Of a stretch of 64,000 bases of DNA, positions 29,791 to 42,900 are shown one piece after another. The position numbers and the translations under genes were made by a program. The notes beneath the pieces are model-generated. The model saw nothing but the letters and a program-made list of their open reading frames with translations. It searched no databases and was not told where the DNA came from. The stretch comes from Thysanoteuthis rhombus (lineage: Eukaryota > Mollusca > Cephalopoda > Oegopsida > Thysanoteuthidae), in the NCBI GenBank assembly GCA_963457665.1, contig OY735207.1, forward strand, positions 33,821,816-33,885,815, in the 5' to 3' direction. Every line of letters starts with the position of its first letter. The first letter of the stretch is position 1.

Positions 29791-30224
29791 CAACTGTAAC
29801 TTTTTTTCGCTCAAATTCAAACCATTACCACAACGGAGGAAGCTGTTCGTTCACCTCCACATTCCACACACGTGGATTCTACTGTTTCGTGCTCTAACAT
29901 TCAATTTTAGGATCGTTACCTGTATTAGTCTATGAAATATTATAATCTTGCTGATTTTTCAACTTACATCATCATTACTTTAAGATAAATAAATGAATGA
30001 TCTTTACTAAAAATTCAAATTCAAAATCAAAAACTGATTTGTAAGCAGAGCCGGATTAAGCTTAGTAGGATCCCGAGGCACGATTCAACTTGGGTCTCTC
30101 TTTCCCTATGTGAATGGTGGACCAAGACGGAAGGCAGGGCGGCTTGGGTTGCATCATCAGAAAGGGAGACACCAAGATGACTGCCTAAATATTTTTCATT
30201 TAGTTTCCTATTGATTCTTTGGCG

Positions 30225-30420
30225 ATTCTTCTCTCTAATGAAACATTTCTCTGTCAGTACAATATCTCCAAAAAGCACACCATGAATTTCAATGAAAATT
30301 TGTGGAAGGATGCGAAATAGGTTACGAAAGAAGTGATTGAATTCCAGGCGGATCCATGCTATATTGCTTCTCCTGGCAATGGAGTACTTTCTAGTCTTAC
30401 TGTATAGTTTTTCTTCTCGG
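30225..30420 (+). repeat. Dispersed repeat, copy 1 of 3
   Basis: CAATATCTCCAAAAAGCACA, GAATTTCAATGAAAATTTGT and AGAAGTGATTGAATTC are shared with 38600-38760. The wording resembles a repeat found widely in invertebrate genomes (it ends ggcggaggta..cgctct.gagtgc). Confidence 0.6.
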
Positions 30421-31654
30421 ATGTAAACAATCTCAGTGTCCCCATACTCATTTTCTTCTTCTTATTTCCCCTGAGTCTATATTGAAAAATTGAAAACTCG
30501 AAATGAATTGTCGGTAATTGTACGCTTATGCCATCACATTCTATAGTATGTGATAACCATGACGAATAATGAACATTATCAGTACAAAAAGATCACCAAA
30601 ATTCTAGATATCTTGGCTAGTGAGTAAGTTCTTGAAGGAGGTAGTGACATCAACCATCAGCCTGTCACTGCCCTATGACAATCCTTTGTTAGTGAACGCA
30701 AACACATCAACCAAAGACGAAATCGACTATGCTAAGGACAAAAACTTTTCGTTTACATTCAATTTATTCAAACCTCGAGCGAGCAGAACTTTACAATTTA
30801 CAATCGTTATTCAACACTATCAGTTATTTGCAAGGTTTGAGTTATGTCCCTTTGTTTTGCCTTTTTGTGTATCCGTAGTCGATTTCGGCAATGGTTAAAA
30901 TGAAGGATAATAACGAAAACAAGAAAAAAAAAAAGAACCAAATTGTTACTATTTACCGCAAAACTTTTTGTATAAACCAATAATTTGGATCTAAATTTTG
31001 GTTTTATACTTATGGGATTAGCAAAGAAGTTCAAATCACATCTCGAGCGAAACAAAACAACAAACAAACAAACAAACGGGGAGGGCACTAGAACTATCTG
31101 GAGTTGGCCTTTTGAGGTGAGCGTTTAGGCGTCATCTGATTTGGCGTAAGCGAGAGACATTTCGGTTTAGGAAAAAAAATGTTGATTGATTCATCATCAT
31201 TTAAAAAGCCTTAAACCCGTGAATTCAATTCTATTGAAAAATTTTGTACTGTAATTAAAAATTTCAGTTAAAAAAAATTGAACGACGATTTTTCAAAAAA
31301 AATTCTCAAAAAAGAATTTACTTATGATTTTCATGAACGTTCGATCGATTTTTAAAAATTTCACTTGAAAACAAAACAGATACAATTTTGTGCAATTTCA
31401 TTTTACATGAAATAAAGCCTTACGTTTTGACATTCAATCATTATTGATAATAGACTTTAATTCAGTTATTGCATAAGACGTATTTACCTTGGAGATTTTT
31501 TTCAGTAATGTCTTTTAGAATTTTACGTCTATTTGAATTAATTCTATTTTGATTAGATAAACCTAAAATTTCCGTCGGATTTTACTCAGATTCATTCGAC
31601 TTTTCAATTTATTACAAAAATTAGAATGATTAATTTCTATCCCAAACTTATCTA

Positions 31655-32045
31655 CCTCTGTCAACAAAAATGGAAACCTACATAAATTCGGTCGCGTCTA
31701 TCCACCTGGACATGATATTTCCAAAAGTACTGAACGAATTTCAATGAAAACCGGAGGAAGCGTAGGTAATTGGACAAGGAAGAGGTAGTTAAATTTTGGG
31801 GTGGATCCAGGAATTGAGAGATATTTTTCTGTTTAATAATGTATGAGGAAAAATGGAAAAAAATTGTGTGGCATACACTCATGTATGCGTTTCTGACTGT
31901 CGACATGATATCTCCAAAAGTTCCTTATGAATTTCTATGAAATCCTGTAGAGGAGTAGACAATGGACTCCTGAAGAACTGATCAAATCTTTTAGGGGATC
32001 AATGCGTAATTGCCTCCCCTATGTCGTAGTTATATGTCCACATCA
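31655..32045 (+). repeat. Dispersed repeat, copy 2 of 3
   Basis: Two related subunits follow each other: a block near 31710-31815 with TTAAATTTTGGGGTGGATCC, and a second near 31905-32030 (catgatatctccaaaagttcc). The first matches 38440-38540. Confidence 0.6.
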
Positions 32046-32279
32046 CATGATATCACCAAAATTCCATGTTTTGTAATAAATTAAAAAGTTCAGTGGATAT
32101 TTTCAAAATCTGAAGAGAATCTAAAGTTAATTTAATTAGAATAGAATTGATTTAGATATAAGTAATGTAATATCTCTATTTCTTTTCCAGTAAAAATTAA
32201 GTAAGAAAATGTACAGAAATAAATATATAGCTTTAACTATGAAACTTGAAAGTTAGCAACATACTTAATGACTTTCTTT

Positions 32280-33130
32280 TATCTCCTGTCTATAAAAGCA
32301 CTAACTTCTGTTAATCATCGCTCACTTCAGCCCTGGCTATCAGTCGGTCCCCTCCTCTTTTTCTCTAATCTTCTATGTCTTAAATTTGCTTAAGGGAGCG
32401 CGCATGGGTTAAAATCTCCATGTGTTTAAATAGTTATTCTGATGTGCGTTTTTCTGCATCCGAGGATGGTCCCCAAGTTAGCTCCTAGATGACTTTGAAT
32501 ATGTGTGTCTCATCACCTCACAAACTTGGCTGCTAGCATAACACTGATAACCCTGTTTCCATAATTACTCTTTGGTTTTTGAAATAACCAAACCTTAGGG
32601 ATACAAAGCATTTCAGCTATCACTGCTTCATTTACCTATCACTATAACAAGACATAACACAAAGCTCCTCTCTATTTGCCTGAGCCTTTACCTTCAGTAT
32701 ATCTTTCTGTTCTACCTAGCAAATACCTTCACTCTATCTTAAGAATCATATCTCTCTCTCTCATAAACCTATTATCTTTCCTTTCAAGTTATCAGGCCTT
32801 AAAATGATTGCTCTTTGAATGTTCACTTTTTCCTTTGCAGCTTCAACTGTACTGTTTATGAAAGTTCTGTTGTTTATCAAATGTATGTTCTATTTGTTTT
32901 TTCAAAACAATTACTTCTGTTTTCATTCCTTGTTTCATGAAATTCCCTTGTCTGATCCTTTTGTGACCATACATTAAAAATTACTGCATATGCTTTTGCA
33001 AAGGCTTTATGGCAGTGGATGTTTACACCTGAACCAAACATGGTGGACTATCAACTTCTGTCTTTTTCTCCTCTTTGTGATGTCATACATTTAGCCTCAA
33101 TTTTACCATGCAGTAACTCCACTCTCACTA
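32280..33130. other. Pyrimidine-rich unrecognised segment
   Basis: The plus strand is rich in C and T relative to its flanks, with CTCTCTCT runs at about 32751-32762. This suggests an old element read on the minus strand. No motif or terminal repeat was identified. Confidence 0.35.
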
Positions 33131-34199
33131 CTATCATCATTGCTCCTTACAATATAGGACTTTAATACCTATAACTAGTAATCCTATACGTGGTAATCAC
33201 TGACCAGGATAAAATCCTATAATAAAATTATTATGAATATAACAAAGAAAATCCCAAGGTAAATATGTCTTCTGTCTTGTGTAAATAGAACTGAAACATC
33301 TATGAATGTCAAAATGTAAGATTTCATTTAATGTAAAATTGCTGAAAATTTATGTTTTATTTTTAATTAAAATGAAAAATCAATTGAATGTTACTAAAAA
33401 TCAAAGGTGAATTATTTTTTTTTGAAAAAATTAAATTAGATTGTGAGCAAATTTTGAACATTCAGTTCATTATTTAATTTACACCAAATAAACTGAAATA
33501 TGAGAGTAAATTTAAATAGAAAAACTGTTTTTAACTTGAGTTTTATTTACAGCACAAAAATAGTTTCAGCTTTGTTGAGGATGAATTATTCAACATTTTT
33601 TTTTAACACCTAAATATCAGCCAACAAATGGACTTATACCAAAATAGTTATGATGCCTAAGGGCCCACGTGGAATGGCTTTGCCATGTGGTACCAAACCC
33701 ATTCATAGGCACATGCACAACATGCCGAGATGGCCACATTTCCAATAATCCATGGTTTCTCTGAGTTTGAAAGCCAGGTATTTATTTAATTCTCTTATTT
33801 TTCTTGGAATTATTGTATTAGCTCTGCCAATAGTAAAGATTTTGTTATTTTTATTCATTCATTTATTTTTTTACATTTCTTCCGAAGTTCAGGTTTCTTT
33901 TTTAGTGGAAAAAAATGTGTTCGGCACAATAACTTAATCCCTCTTAGAGTGACACTTATTGAATTATGAACATCTTACCTAAAGGTTTTATTGTAATTCC
34001 AGCAAAAGCTGATTCACAAATTCTTCCTGAAAATTTTTTAAATACAGCTTTAAGTTACTGTTTGAGAAAAAGGGTTCAGATTTAGGCAACCCTCTAACAG
34101 CGAATCAAAAATCATTCTCCTCAAGTCATGACTTCATATAGTATTGGTACAATTTTTAAAAATTAATGCCAAGGTCATATTTGATGATTGTTCTTCCTC

Positions 34200-36330
34200 A
34201 ACTACTTGGGCAGTAGAACCAACAGACATATGTTAACACTGTTGAGAAAACCAAAGATAAATTTTGCCACTTAGTCAACCATAAAATGGCCATGCTCAAA
34301 CTCCTGTGAATCCAAGCAAGCAGAACGCAGCTGGATGGTCTTCATTAGAGACATTAAGAAAAAGGTATGTATTCATGACTTCAACAACCATCCATACAGA
34401 TAAGATAACTCGGTGAAAGTTGCTGCCATATTTAGAATGACTGATACATACCTTGAAAAGAAGGTTCTTGCAGATGACTCCTTCATAACCCTGAGAAAGC
34501 GGGGGTAGGCATGCGGAAGTGAAAATACAGTTTCAGGAATAGCCGAAACAGGAACAAACAAACTAACTTCAAAAACCACTCAAGTGAACACCATCAAGGA
34601 TGATGCTTATTTAATTGAAAGGATTTTTTCATTTATGGTGTCAAAAATCATTTCCCCTGCTCACAAATATATCCTGGCAAGAAGGTTTGAAGGGTTGCTG
34701 ATGACAGCGATACTGATGGAGCTGAAGACTACTGGGCCACAACCATGACAAACCTAAAATGAATCCAGCCTTTCCAATGGCTGGGTGTCTATCAAACAAA
34801 ACTTCCCATCTGAACTTTATATCCAGGGTGAACAAAATCAGGAAACACTAAAACTGGTAGACATCCCTACTGGTAGTCTACCAAATTATACAGATACCGG
34901 CAACACATACACTAACATCCACCCAGGCATATTAGATCATCGTATGAGAAAGGTAGTAGCAGCAGACCTGAATCTCCATGCCTGGGGCTGCCATTTAAAC
35001 CTGGATGTTGGGGGAATGATGCAAATAACGCTTTCCACTAACAGAGGGGTGAGAACAACAACAAAGGTTTACATTGTTGACAGATTTCTGCCAGAGTCAT
35101 TACAATGACAATGATGCACAGAAATTAGGATTTATCTGCTTTTATCAAAAGAGCCATAACTCCACAGAAAGGCCAGCAGAACTCAATAAAGGCAGCCAGA
35201 CCTAAAAACTTGAAGAAACAGCATTGAATTCCACAAAAGCTGTGTGGAGGATTAGGAGTTATTGAGCAAATAGATACAAACCCTGAAAAAATAGCCAAAG
35301 TAACCGAAAAATCTAGTCTTGGATATGACCCTTTCTTCCAACCTACTCCACCAGCATTCTGGAATGTGCCAATCCACTATCAACCTCAAGTAAGCGATCA
35401 ACTAGACTTCCTGAGAAAAGAGGGCATCATCAAAGATGTAGATCTATGGACTCCTTATAACTGTGCAATAAATGTGGTCATACAGACCAACAAAATGGGA
35501 ACATCCATATGAACTTGGACAACTCACCTACAAATCTTAGGATGAAACGGACCTGATTCCATGTACAGATGCCCCAAGAAATTAGACATTAACTGAAAGA
35601 GGCAAAAATATTCAGTGAAGTAGACATGGGTTGGGGATATCATCAGATCAAAATTGACAAAGAATCAAGAAATGGAGCAGCTTTCCAAATACATGGAGGA
35701 CTCCACTGCAAAGTCCTTGCCAGTTTCCAGGGAACCACCAACCAACATGACAATATTCTTGTATGGGGGCAAAATCATAAAGAACATTTAAAAAAGTAAA
35801 TCCACCTTCCCTGTGAATGATATCAGATGGTTTGGTAAATGGTTCACATTCCACGGCATGGCAACTGATGCCATATAGATCAACACCATTACAGAAACAG
35901 TCCAACCGTAAAATTTGCATTTGACCATCCAACAATTTAAAAGATCCTATGATGAAATCATACCTCCCTTGAGAGAAATGCCCTGGAAGATTGCCAAAGA
36001 ACTATTTTATGTTTTAGAAAGGAAAAGCCTAGCCCAGTTGTGGAGAGTAGAAGAATTTATTCAATTATACTTAGTCAGCAATACTTTCAAGTACTGGACT
36101 GACGATAAACCACCTCTTCTGCGGAAAAATGTACTTGAATATCTATAGTTTTGTGACTTTTCTTCTGTTTTTGTGTGACTAATTGTATATATTTTCTTAT
36201 TTGTATATATTTTATCTTGTATTAGTTTTTAATAATACATTTTTTAAAGATTTTATTGAATTATTTTATTGTCTGTTCAAAGTTTGTAAAATATATTCCC
36301 TTGGTCTAAAGATTGCACTTTGGATGGGGG
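34200..36330 (+). mobile_element. Ty3/gypsy-type LTR retrotransposon fossil (pol region)
   Basis: Internal pol region in the plus orientation. Recognisable parts are a protease-like stretch (about 34780-35110), the region leading into reverse transcriptase with FLRKEGIIKDV and WTPYNCAI (about 35400-35480), and reverse transcriptase with YHQIKIDKESRNGAAFQIHG (about 35635-35700) and DNILVWG. A G-rich polypurine-like run lies at 36324-36333. No pair of LTRs was recognised. The copy is old and thoroughly broken, on the order of ten or more breaks. Confidence 0.7.
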
Positions 36331-36454
36331 GGCACCACGAAGCAGTTAGTCTTAGGGTTCCCAAATAGCCAGCAGTGGCCCTGACTGGATTTAAGCATCT
36401 TAAAAATATTACAAACTTGATTTTGCTAATATTTTAAAGCATTGAGGTCACCAT

Positions 36455-36550
36455 CATGAAAAATTGCCTCAAATGGATTGGACATATCTCAAGGATGCTG
36501 GATACTAGTTTCCCCATAACCATCCTCTTCAGTGAACTTGTGGCGACTTA
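36455..36550 (+). pseudogene. LINE reverse transcriptase C-terminal fragment
   Basis: The plus frame reads LKWIGHISRMLDTSFPITIL then FSELVAT. This fits the common LINE C-terminal block LRWFGHV.RM.D.RLPK.VLFGEL. It is about 95 bp long; the clade is not determined. Confidence 0.6.
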
Positions 36551-36999
36551 GCATACATTGTTATGAAAATTATATGGATCAGGCCTTAGAAATTACCTGA
36601 TTGGCTGCAATGGAACCCGCCAAAAATTCTAGCAACAAAATGTTAAAAATTGTCATGTGATCATACATCTGATTTATAACCAATCAGAGGTCTGGGTAAA
36701 CATCTTTAGGCATCCTTAGCTTGGAGTCCTTTTTTTTCTATAAATGAGTCACCAAACTATTTTTAGCAGTTGCAGATTTGTCCCTTTAAGGGATAGTTTG
36801 TCACTCATACAAGCATGTTTCTAACTAATTTTCCCACTTCACAATTGTGCCTTTCTTCACACCGATGTACACACAAACTACTGGGATTTGTGCATAGTCT
36901 TACTTCGAAGATCATTCTCTAAGCTTTATCACTTTAAAATGAAATTAATACTAGATGATTCTTAATTGAAAGTGTGTGTTTATTTGGGTGTGACGGACT

Positions 37000-38390
37000 G
37001 TTTAGAAACTGTAATGAAGATCATAAATAAATGCACAGTACTTTTTGTGAAGACGGGTCCAGCAAAGATAAATACCGCAAAGTAAGTTATCTCCCTTGAA
37101 TCAGAATTTTTTTCAAAACTTGACTACCGTGACAATCTGTTAAGAGAGGAATTTGTTGAAAATATGTGTTCTTATTCATAAACTGGTGGAAATAAATCAT
37201 TAATGAATAACCAGACAAAAATTTGGAAAACTGATAAAAAATATCAACCATAAATTCATTAAATAAACAACACTAGTAGTTGTTTGATGAGCTCAAAAAT
37301 GAAATATCTCTGTGTAATGCAGTTATTGAAATTTGGATACTTTCTTATTGATATTTTTACACCAGAGTTTTTATCATTCTCTTCTGAATCAGTTTTCTTC
37401 ACAATCGTCAGAATATTTTTCAGTGATTCATTTTCTCCAGTGATTTATTTTCTTCAAAAGAACATATATTCCTAACATATTCCTCTCTACTAAGATATTA
37501 TCACAAATAACCATGTTTAAAAAAATAGCCTTATCAGAAGGGGATAACCTACTTCACAAATTAAACTAAGCTGGACCCATCTTTGCAAGAAGTACCCTAA
37601 GGCAACATCAAGATGAAGATAAATGATTTCCAAATTCAAGTAAAAATGTAAGTAACGTCGTATGAAAATTTAGAAGAGAAATGTGGCAATACAATTATAG
37701 ATTTATGTCTCATCATGCCACAGGCTTCAATGTTTGAATTAGTCAAAGCATTGTCCATGAAGAATGGCTTCCCAGGATAGAGTATGCCAGTTCAGTTGGA
37801 AGATACTTGTTTATTACTACTTCATACTACTTGATTTAATGGTTGAAAGGTATTCGACCTAGACAGTTGTGCTAAAAAACAACAATTTAATTATAGTAAA
37901 AATAGAATTTTATGCTCTGATGATGTAGTAAAAATGCTGAATTTAAAAATGATAAAAATATAAAAAGTAATAAAAACAAAAATAAGAATAATAAAGATCT
38001 GTTTGTTGTTGACAGAACGCTATTCTCCAAGCTCACTGCAATGCAAATCTCTATTATCTGCGTATATAAAATTCAATGTGTATTCATATTTGCTGTCATT
38101 TTTGAGGCTTTGGTGAGCTAGTGAGTTAAAGAAAAGACACGTAAAAAATTATAATGAAAATACCTTATCTAAGAATATAAATATCAAGGAACATAATATG
38201 ATTGCACGAGGCATTTGCATGAAAGCTGTTAGTATGTGGGTAAATGTTTGTATTTTTGTAAGTAAGATGAGTTAGTTGTAAGCCAAATTAGCAAATGAAA
38301 TAGAAGAGCAGACAAGTTTACTTTGTACAGTTTAAAAGAAATTGACTTTGAGCAACGGTTAGTTGTGAAAAGACTTGCTTAAGTTGGAAA
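37000..38390. other. Intergenic, no recognised element
   Basis: AT-rich sequence. AGTAAGTTATCTCCCTTGAA at about 37080 resembles a phrase common at mollusc repeat ends. No exon of NIT2 with matching phase was convincing here. Confidence 0.35.
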
Positions 38391-38394
38391 TGTA

Positions 38395-38770
38395 TATGTA
38401 TTTGGATGTGTCCTTTTGTCTATCTGTCCCCATGATATCAATGAAAGTACTCAATGAATTTCGATAAGATTGTCTTGAACAGTGGACAATGGGATAAGGA
38501 AGGGTTAGTTAAATTTTGGGGTGGATCAAGGAATTATTTTTTGATTGAGAGAGATTTTTCCAGTTTTTTTTTCATACATTTATTTATAGGCGCATGGCTG
38601 TCCGCACAATATCTCTGAAAATTCACCACAAATCATTGCCATTTAATTGTATGGTGGACATTAGGCTACAAAAGAAGTGATTGAATTTTTTGGTGAATCC
38701 ATGCTTAATTACTTCTTCAGCGTTGGCGGAGGTATTAGCTCTCAGAGTGCTTTTTAGTTCTAATTTTGTG
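38395..38770 (+). repeat. Dispersed repeat, copy 3 of 3
   Basis: TTAAATTTTGGGGTGGATCA, then CAATATCTCTGAAAATTCACC, AAGAAGTGATTGAATTTTTT and a 3' end GGCGGAGGTATTAGCTCTCA. It joins the blocks seen separately at 31710 and 30240, so it is the most complete copy. Confidence 0.65.
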
Positions 38771-39110
38771 TCTTAGTGCATTTCTCTGGTAAGGCAAGGG
38801 AGATAACTGCCTAATAAAAGGTTAGTTATCTACTCTGCTCCATTTAAAAAAAATTTGAAGTGATGAAATTGTTGGTATTTTCCAATGTTAAATACTCTTA
38901 TTCACTTGCCCATTAACAAATACTTGTACCTGTATTTTTGTGTCATTTATCAAAAATAATCAAAACTTCTTTGGATTTTTTTTATACACGAAACATTCAG
39001 AACCAAAGTCTTGCAGAAATGATAAAATTAATTAATAATCGATAACTTCAACTCTTAGTTAAGAAGGTGCCGAGGAGGCCACATATTATGATCATGGAAA
39101 TTGCCATGAA

Positions 39111-39132
39111 ATGGTGATTGATTTAAAAATCA
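39111..39132 (+). CDS. NIT2: Candidate NIT2 first coding exon
   Basis: ATG at 39111 opens seven codons (MVIDLKI) plus one base and runs into a textbook donor, CA|GTAAGT at 39133. The phase (1) is exactly what the acceptor at 39944 needs: A plus AA gives Lys, then [10 protein letters not shown]. The resulting start [16 protein letters not shown] is a few residues longer than the human [11 protein letters not shown]. The intron would be 811 bp. There is no homology to confirm so short a stretch, and repeat sequence begins just downstream, so this is a phase-compatible guess. Confidence 0.35.
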
Positions 39133-39144
39133 GTAAGTCCCGGA

Positions 39145-39265
39145 CAGTTTCTTTGAAGTAATCGCAATAAGCGGCTTTCTCTATCTATCCATTGGTTTAT
39201 GTTATCAGCTGGTTAGTGTTATCTAAAAGGCCTTATTCTAAAGTGATCACAATAAGCAGCTTCCT
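39145..39265 (-). repeat. Dispersed repeat related to 60600-60690 and 61180-61245
   Basis: The reverse complement contains CTGCTTATTGTGATCACTTT, then CCTTTTAGATAACACTAAC and AGCTGATAACA. These match 60617-60690 (ccacttattgtgatcacttt, tcttttagattacaataact, gctgataacaatg) in order. A second partial unit (GCCGCTTATTGCGATTACTT) lies next to it. Confidence 0.6.
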
Positions 39266-39943
39266 TTGATTTTTAACATTTTTTAATCATTTTCCTTGTT
39301 TTGAATGCATAATGTTTGTTCAAAACAAAATATTGAAAATGAAAAACAAGTCCCTGGAAAGGGTATAACCATCAGATGGAACTTCACCTGAAGAGGGCTG
39401 GAAAATTGCTCAAGCAAAATGCCAAGGTCAAGTAAAAGAAAAAAAAATGAAAATATCTGTCAGAAAAAACTATAGAGTATATTTAGTATGATTACAGTTG
39501 TGCAATCATACTGTTACTCTTCTATATCTTTAACATTTATTCATATTTATTCTGCTCAGTTTTCAAGATATCCACACCATTCCAATGCTAATTAATGTGT
39601 GTTAAGGATGTGTAGTGCACTTAAATACAGTCTTGAAAAAAGTTAATTTTTAAGGTTTTAGTGGAAGGTTTTATTTATAATGTATTTATAATGCTAAACT
39701 TGATCCTTACTTATCTGCCATGTGTTCAGTTTTGAAGTATATGGTTACTTCCTTTGTAAGGGTTGTAAAAAATTTTCTTTAGTAATTTTTTGTACTTTCA
39801 TTAAAGATTTTTTGGGATGGGTAGGCTACGTTGCAACACAATCATACTTGTAGTTCATTTAGGAAATGCCGGCTTTCGTGGTTACATATTAATGTATCAG
39901 TTTTTGCATTTCTTTGATAACTAATATTATGATTTTTTCTTAG

Positions 39944-42900
39944 AATTCCGACTGGCCCTTATCCAATTGGCTGTGTCTGCCTCAAAACCAGATAATTTGG
40001 CAAATGCTACCTTGAAAATCAAAGAGGCAGCTAAAAAGGGAGCACAAGTTGTTGCATTGCCCGTAAGTTTATTTTTACCTGTTTAAAGTAATTTTTAAAT
40101 CCATTCTATGATTTGTAAAGGATGAAGATCATTTAAATGCATGGTTAAATTTTTGAGATTCATTTGGTAGGGAAAAGTGACATCTTCAATACAAGGATAC
40201 TTATATAGTACAGGCAATCCTTGAGATTCATTCGTTCAACTTTTGTTCACTTCGGACTGTATATATTGATACCCCTAAAATAATTTCCTTACCGTAAAAA
40301 TTCAGACATTTGTATATTTCTTACTGAAGTGCATTAAACTTAAGAAATTTATGCTTTCATTTTGTTCATTTTCAACCTTATATTTTAGGGCATAATGTCA
40401 TAAAATGCTTGAATTATAATATATTGTGTGCAAACATTGCTTTTATATATTGTAGGTTTGTCTAAAAGTGGCCAGAGAACCCGTTATTTACAAAAATTGA
40501 TAAAAGGGAAATCATCTACGTACATGAAATATTGTCTCTGGCTTGTAATTAATGAGTGAACGCAATATTCTCTGAGACTGATCCACGAAAATTGATAAAT
40601 CATTTTCATTATTTAAAATACATACTTTGAATAATATCTTATGTTCAAGTTTTCATGGGTTTGTATGAAGTGTTGCTTTGTGTCTTTCTGGAACTTTTTT
40701 CTGCTTATTTCCGTTCATAAACAAGCTGACATCATGGCCATTATGCATAATCTGTGTTTGAAAACCTTTTTAGTACATTATTTGAGACTTTTCAAGATAT
40801 ATTAAAATGAGTTCAAAACGTAAAAATGATAATGCTAATTCGAATGTGATAAAACGCAGACCCGCATAAAACAAACACAATAGAATTAAAGATGTATTTT
40901 ATTAATTGTTCAAAATCTGGCCTCAATCTCAATCTTCAGTAAGCTGGGCTTTGAACGTGAGCAAATCAACTGTGCATTCAATTATTGAGGATAAAAATAG
41001 AATTAAAGGACATGTATGAAATACAAGAAATACGTCAGTGACAATCATACCCCAAAAGAGAGTTCATTAAAAGTATGGATTGGTAACCAGCTTAGAAAAA
41101 ATGCTCCAGTGAATTTCTCATGTTTTGATAATCACGATTCCCAATGGAAATCTAGTTACTCACATGGAAATAGAACCCGATTAATATGTAATTCAATGCC
41201 TCAAGATTTGAACATTGGTACATTTTTAACTAGGTGAACAAAACAGCCTGATTGATAAATTATTCAGTGATTCAAGATTTGGAAAATCAACTTTTGTATG
41301 GTTGTTCAAGGATGTAACTGGTAAAAAATTAGGAGGACTGCCTGTACACACTAATTTTATCAATGCAACTCTTGTTGTTAAGTAAACTTTATTTTTTTTC
41401 TTTTTCAATGAATTTTTTTGTTCAACTACAGAGAGAAAAGCATTGGCTTTAAAAGTGAATGAAGTTTTGTCAGTTCATCTGCATGTATGTATGTTCCAAG
41501 TTGCAGGCTACAGTCTTGCACCTTGGAAGCTGGAATTTAGCACAAGGGCCCATCATTTTAAGGCAAAGATCATAGGCTATGTAACTTTTTCTGACTATGT
41601 TAGTGGATCAAAACGTGTTTTATTTCATATTTTATCAAATTTTTGCTCATTTTATTAAAACACATAATCAAAAGATTGAATTGATCTAAATTAAAATTGA
41701 TCATGTCTAATCTAAAAAAAAACAGTGAATAATGATATCCAAATTTTTAAAGTGATATTTTTGTGGGGTATTTCGGTTATACAGGCCTGTTGGAGAATGA
41801 TGAAAATGTGTTTCAATCTTCATGAGTTATGGCTAGATTATAAGATAGTTGATGAGCTGTCTTCCTAAACAGTACACAGGTATTTTAGACCACATTTACT
41901 TTACTGTATAATTTGCCAGTCACACTCTTAGATTTTAACAAATATAAAAATCTGCTTGTAAAAATGTTACATCTTTATATATACTATTAAGAGATAGATA
42001 TATGATCTGACAGAATGATTATGAATTGCATTATATCATACAGAAACTCATATTTGAAATATTCCCTATCATTACACAGGAATGCATCATTTAGCCAAGA
42101 CAATGTAAATGAAATGAACAATTAAAGAGGACAGCTGCAGGAATGGAACTTGTGACCAATAGAGTAGCCACTTCAACATAGTTTTGCTCTTACCATTGAG
42201 CTTAACAGTTGCTGGCAATGCAAAGGCTCAAATAACTGTTTTAACTCAAAATTCTCATTTTTGTTGATTCATGGTCTATATCTGCTCTATTTGTTTCTTT
42301 CAACGTGACAATTATGTTATGAAGAAATGGATATATGATCTGACAGAATGATTATAAATTGCATTATATCATATTGACACTCTTATTTGAAATGATCTCC
42401 CATTATTACATTGGGTATGTATCATCTGGCCCGGACAACGTTATTACTGGTGGCTGTTTAGCTCAATTGTATGAGCAATACTAGGTTGAAGTGGCTACCC
42501 CATTGCTGGCATGTTCAATTCCTGCAGCAGCCCCATTTTCTTTAATTGTTTATTCTACTCAAGTTGTCCATGCCAAATGATGAATTCCCTGTGTAATAAT
42601 GGGATATCTTTCCAGATAAGAGTTTCAATATAATATAATGCAATATATAATCATCTTTATGTATGTATGTCTGTCTGTCTGTCTATCTGACTTGGATATA
42701 TTCTTCAAAGTTCATTTTGAAATATCCTTTCAATATTTTCAGGTGTTCTCATTCAAGTCGAGTATTTTTAAATATTTTAGAATATTTATTAATTTTCTAT
42801 GATATCTTTTATGTTTATATTTTTGCTATATTGGTAATTTATAGCTTCAAAAAGAAAACAACTTCTTTACAGCATGAGAAAAATATTAGTTGGCCTTATG

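Noticed and set aside
33640-33735. GC-richer patch with near-palindromic CCACGTGG..CCATGTGG as an LTR end
   Set aside because: No matching second copy near the end of the Ty3-type fossil.
37031-37081. Open stretch from ATG to a GTAAGT donor as NIT2 exon 1
   Set aside because: It ends in phase 0, but the acceptor at 39944 needs phase 1.
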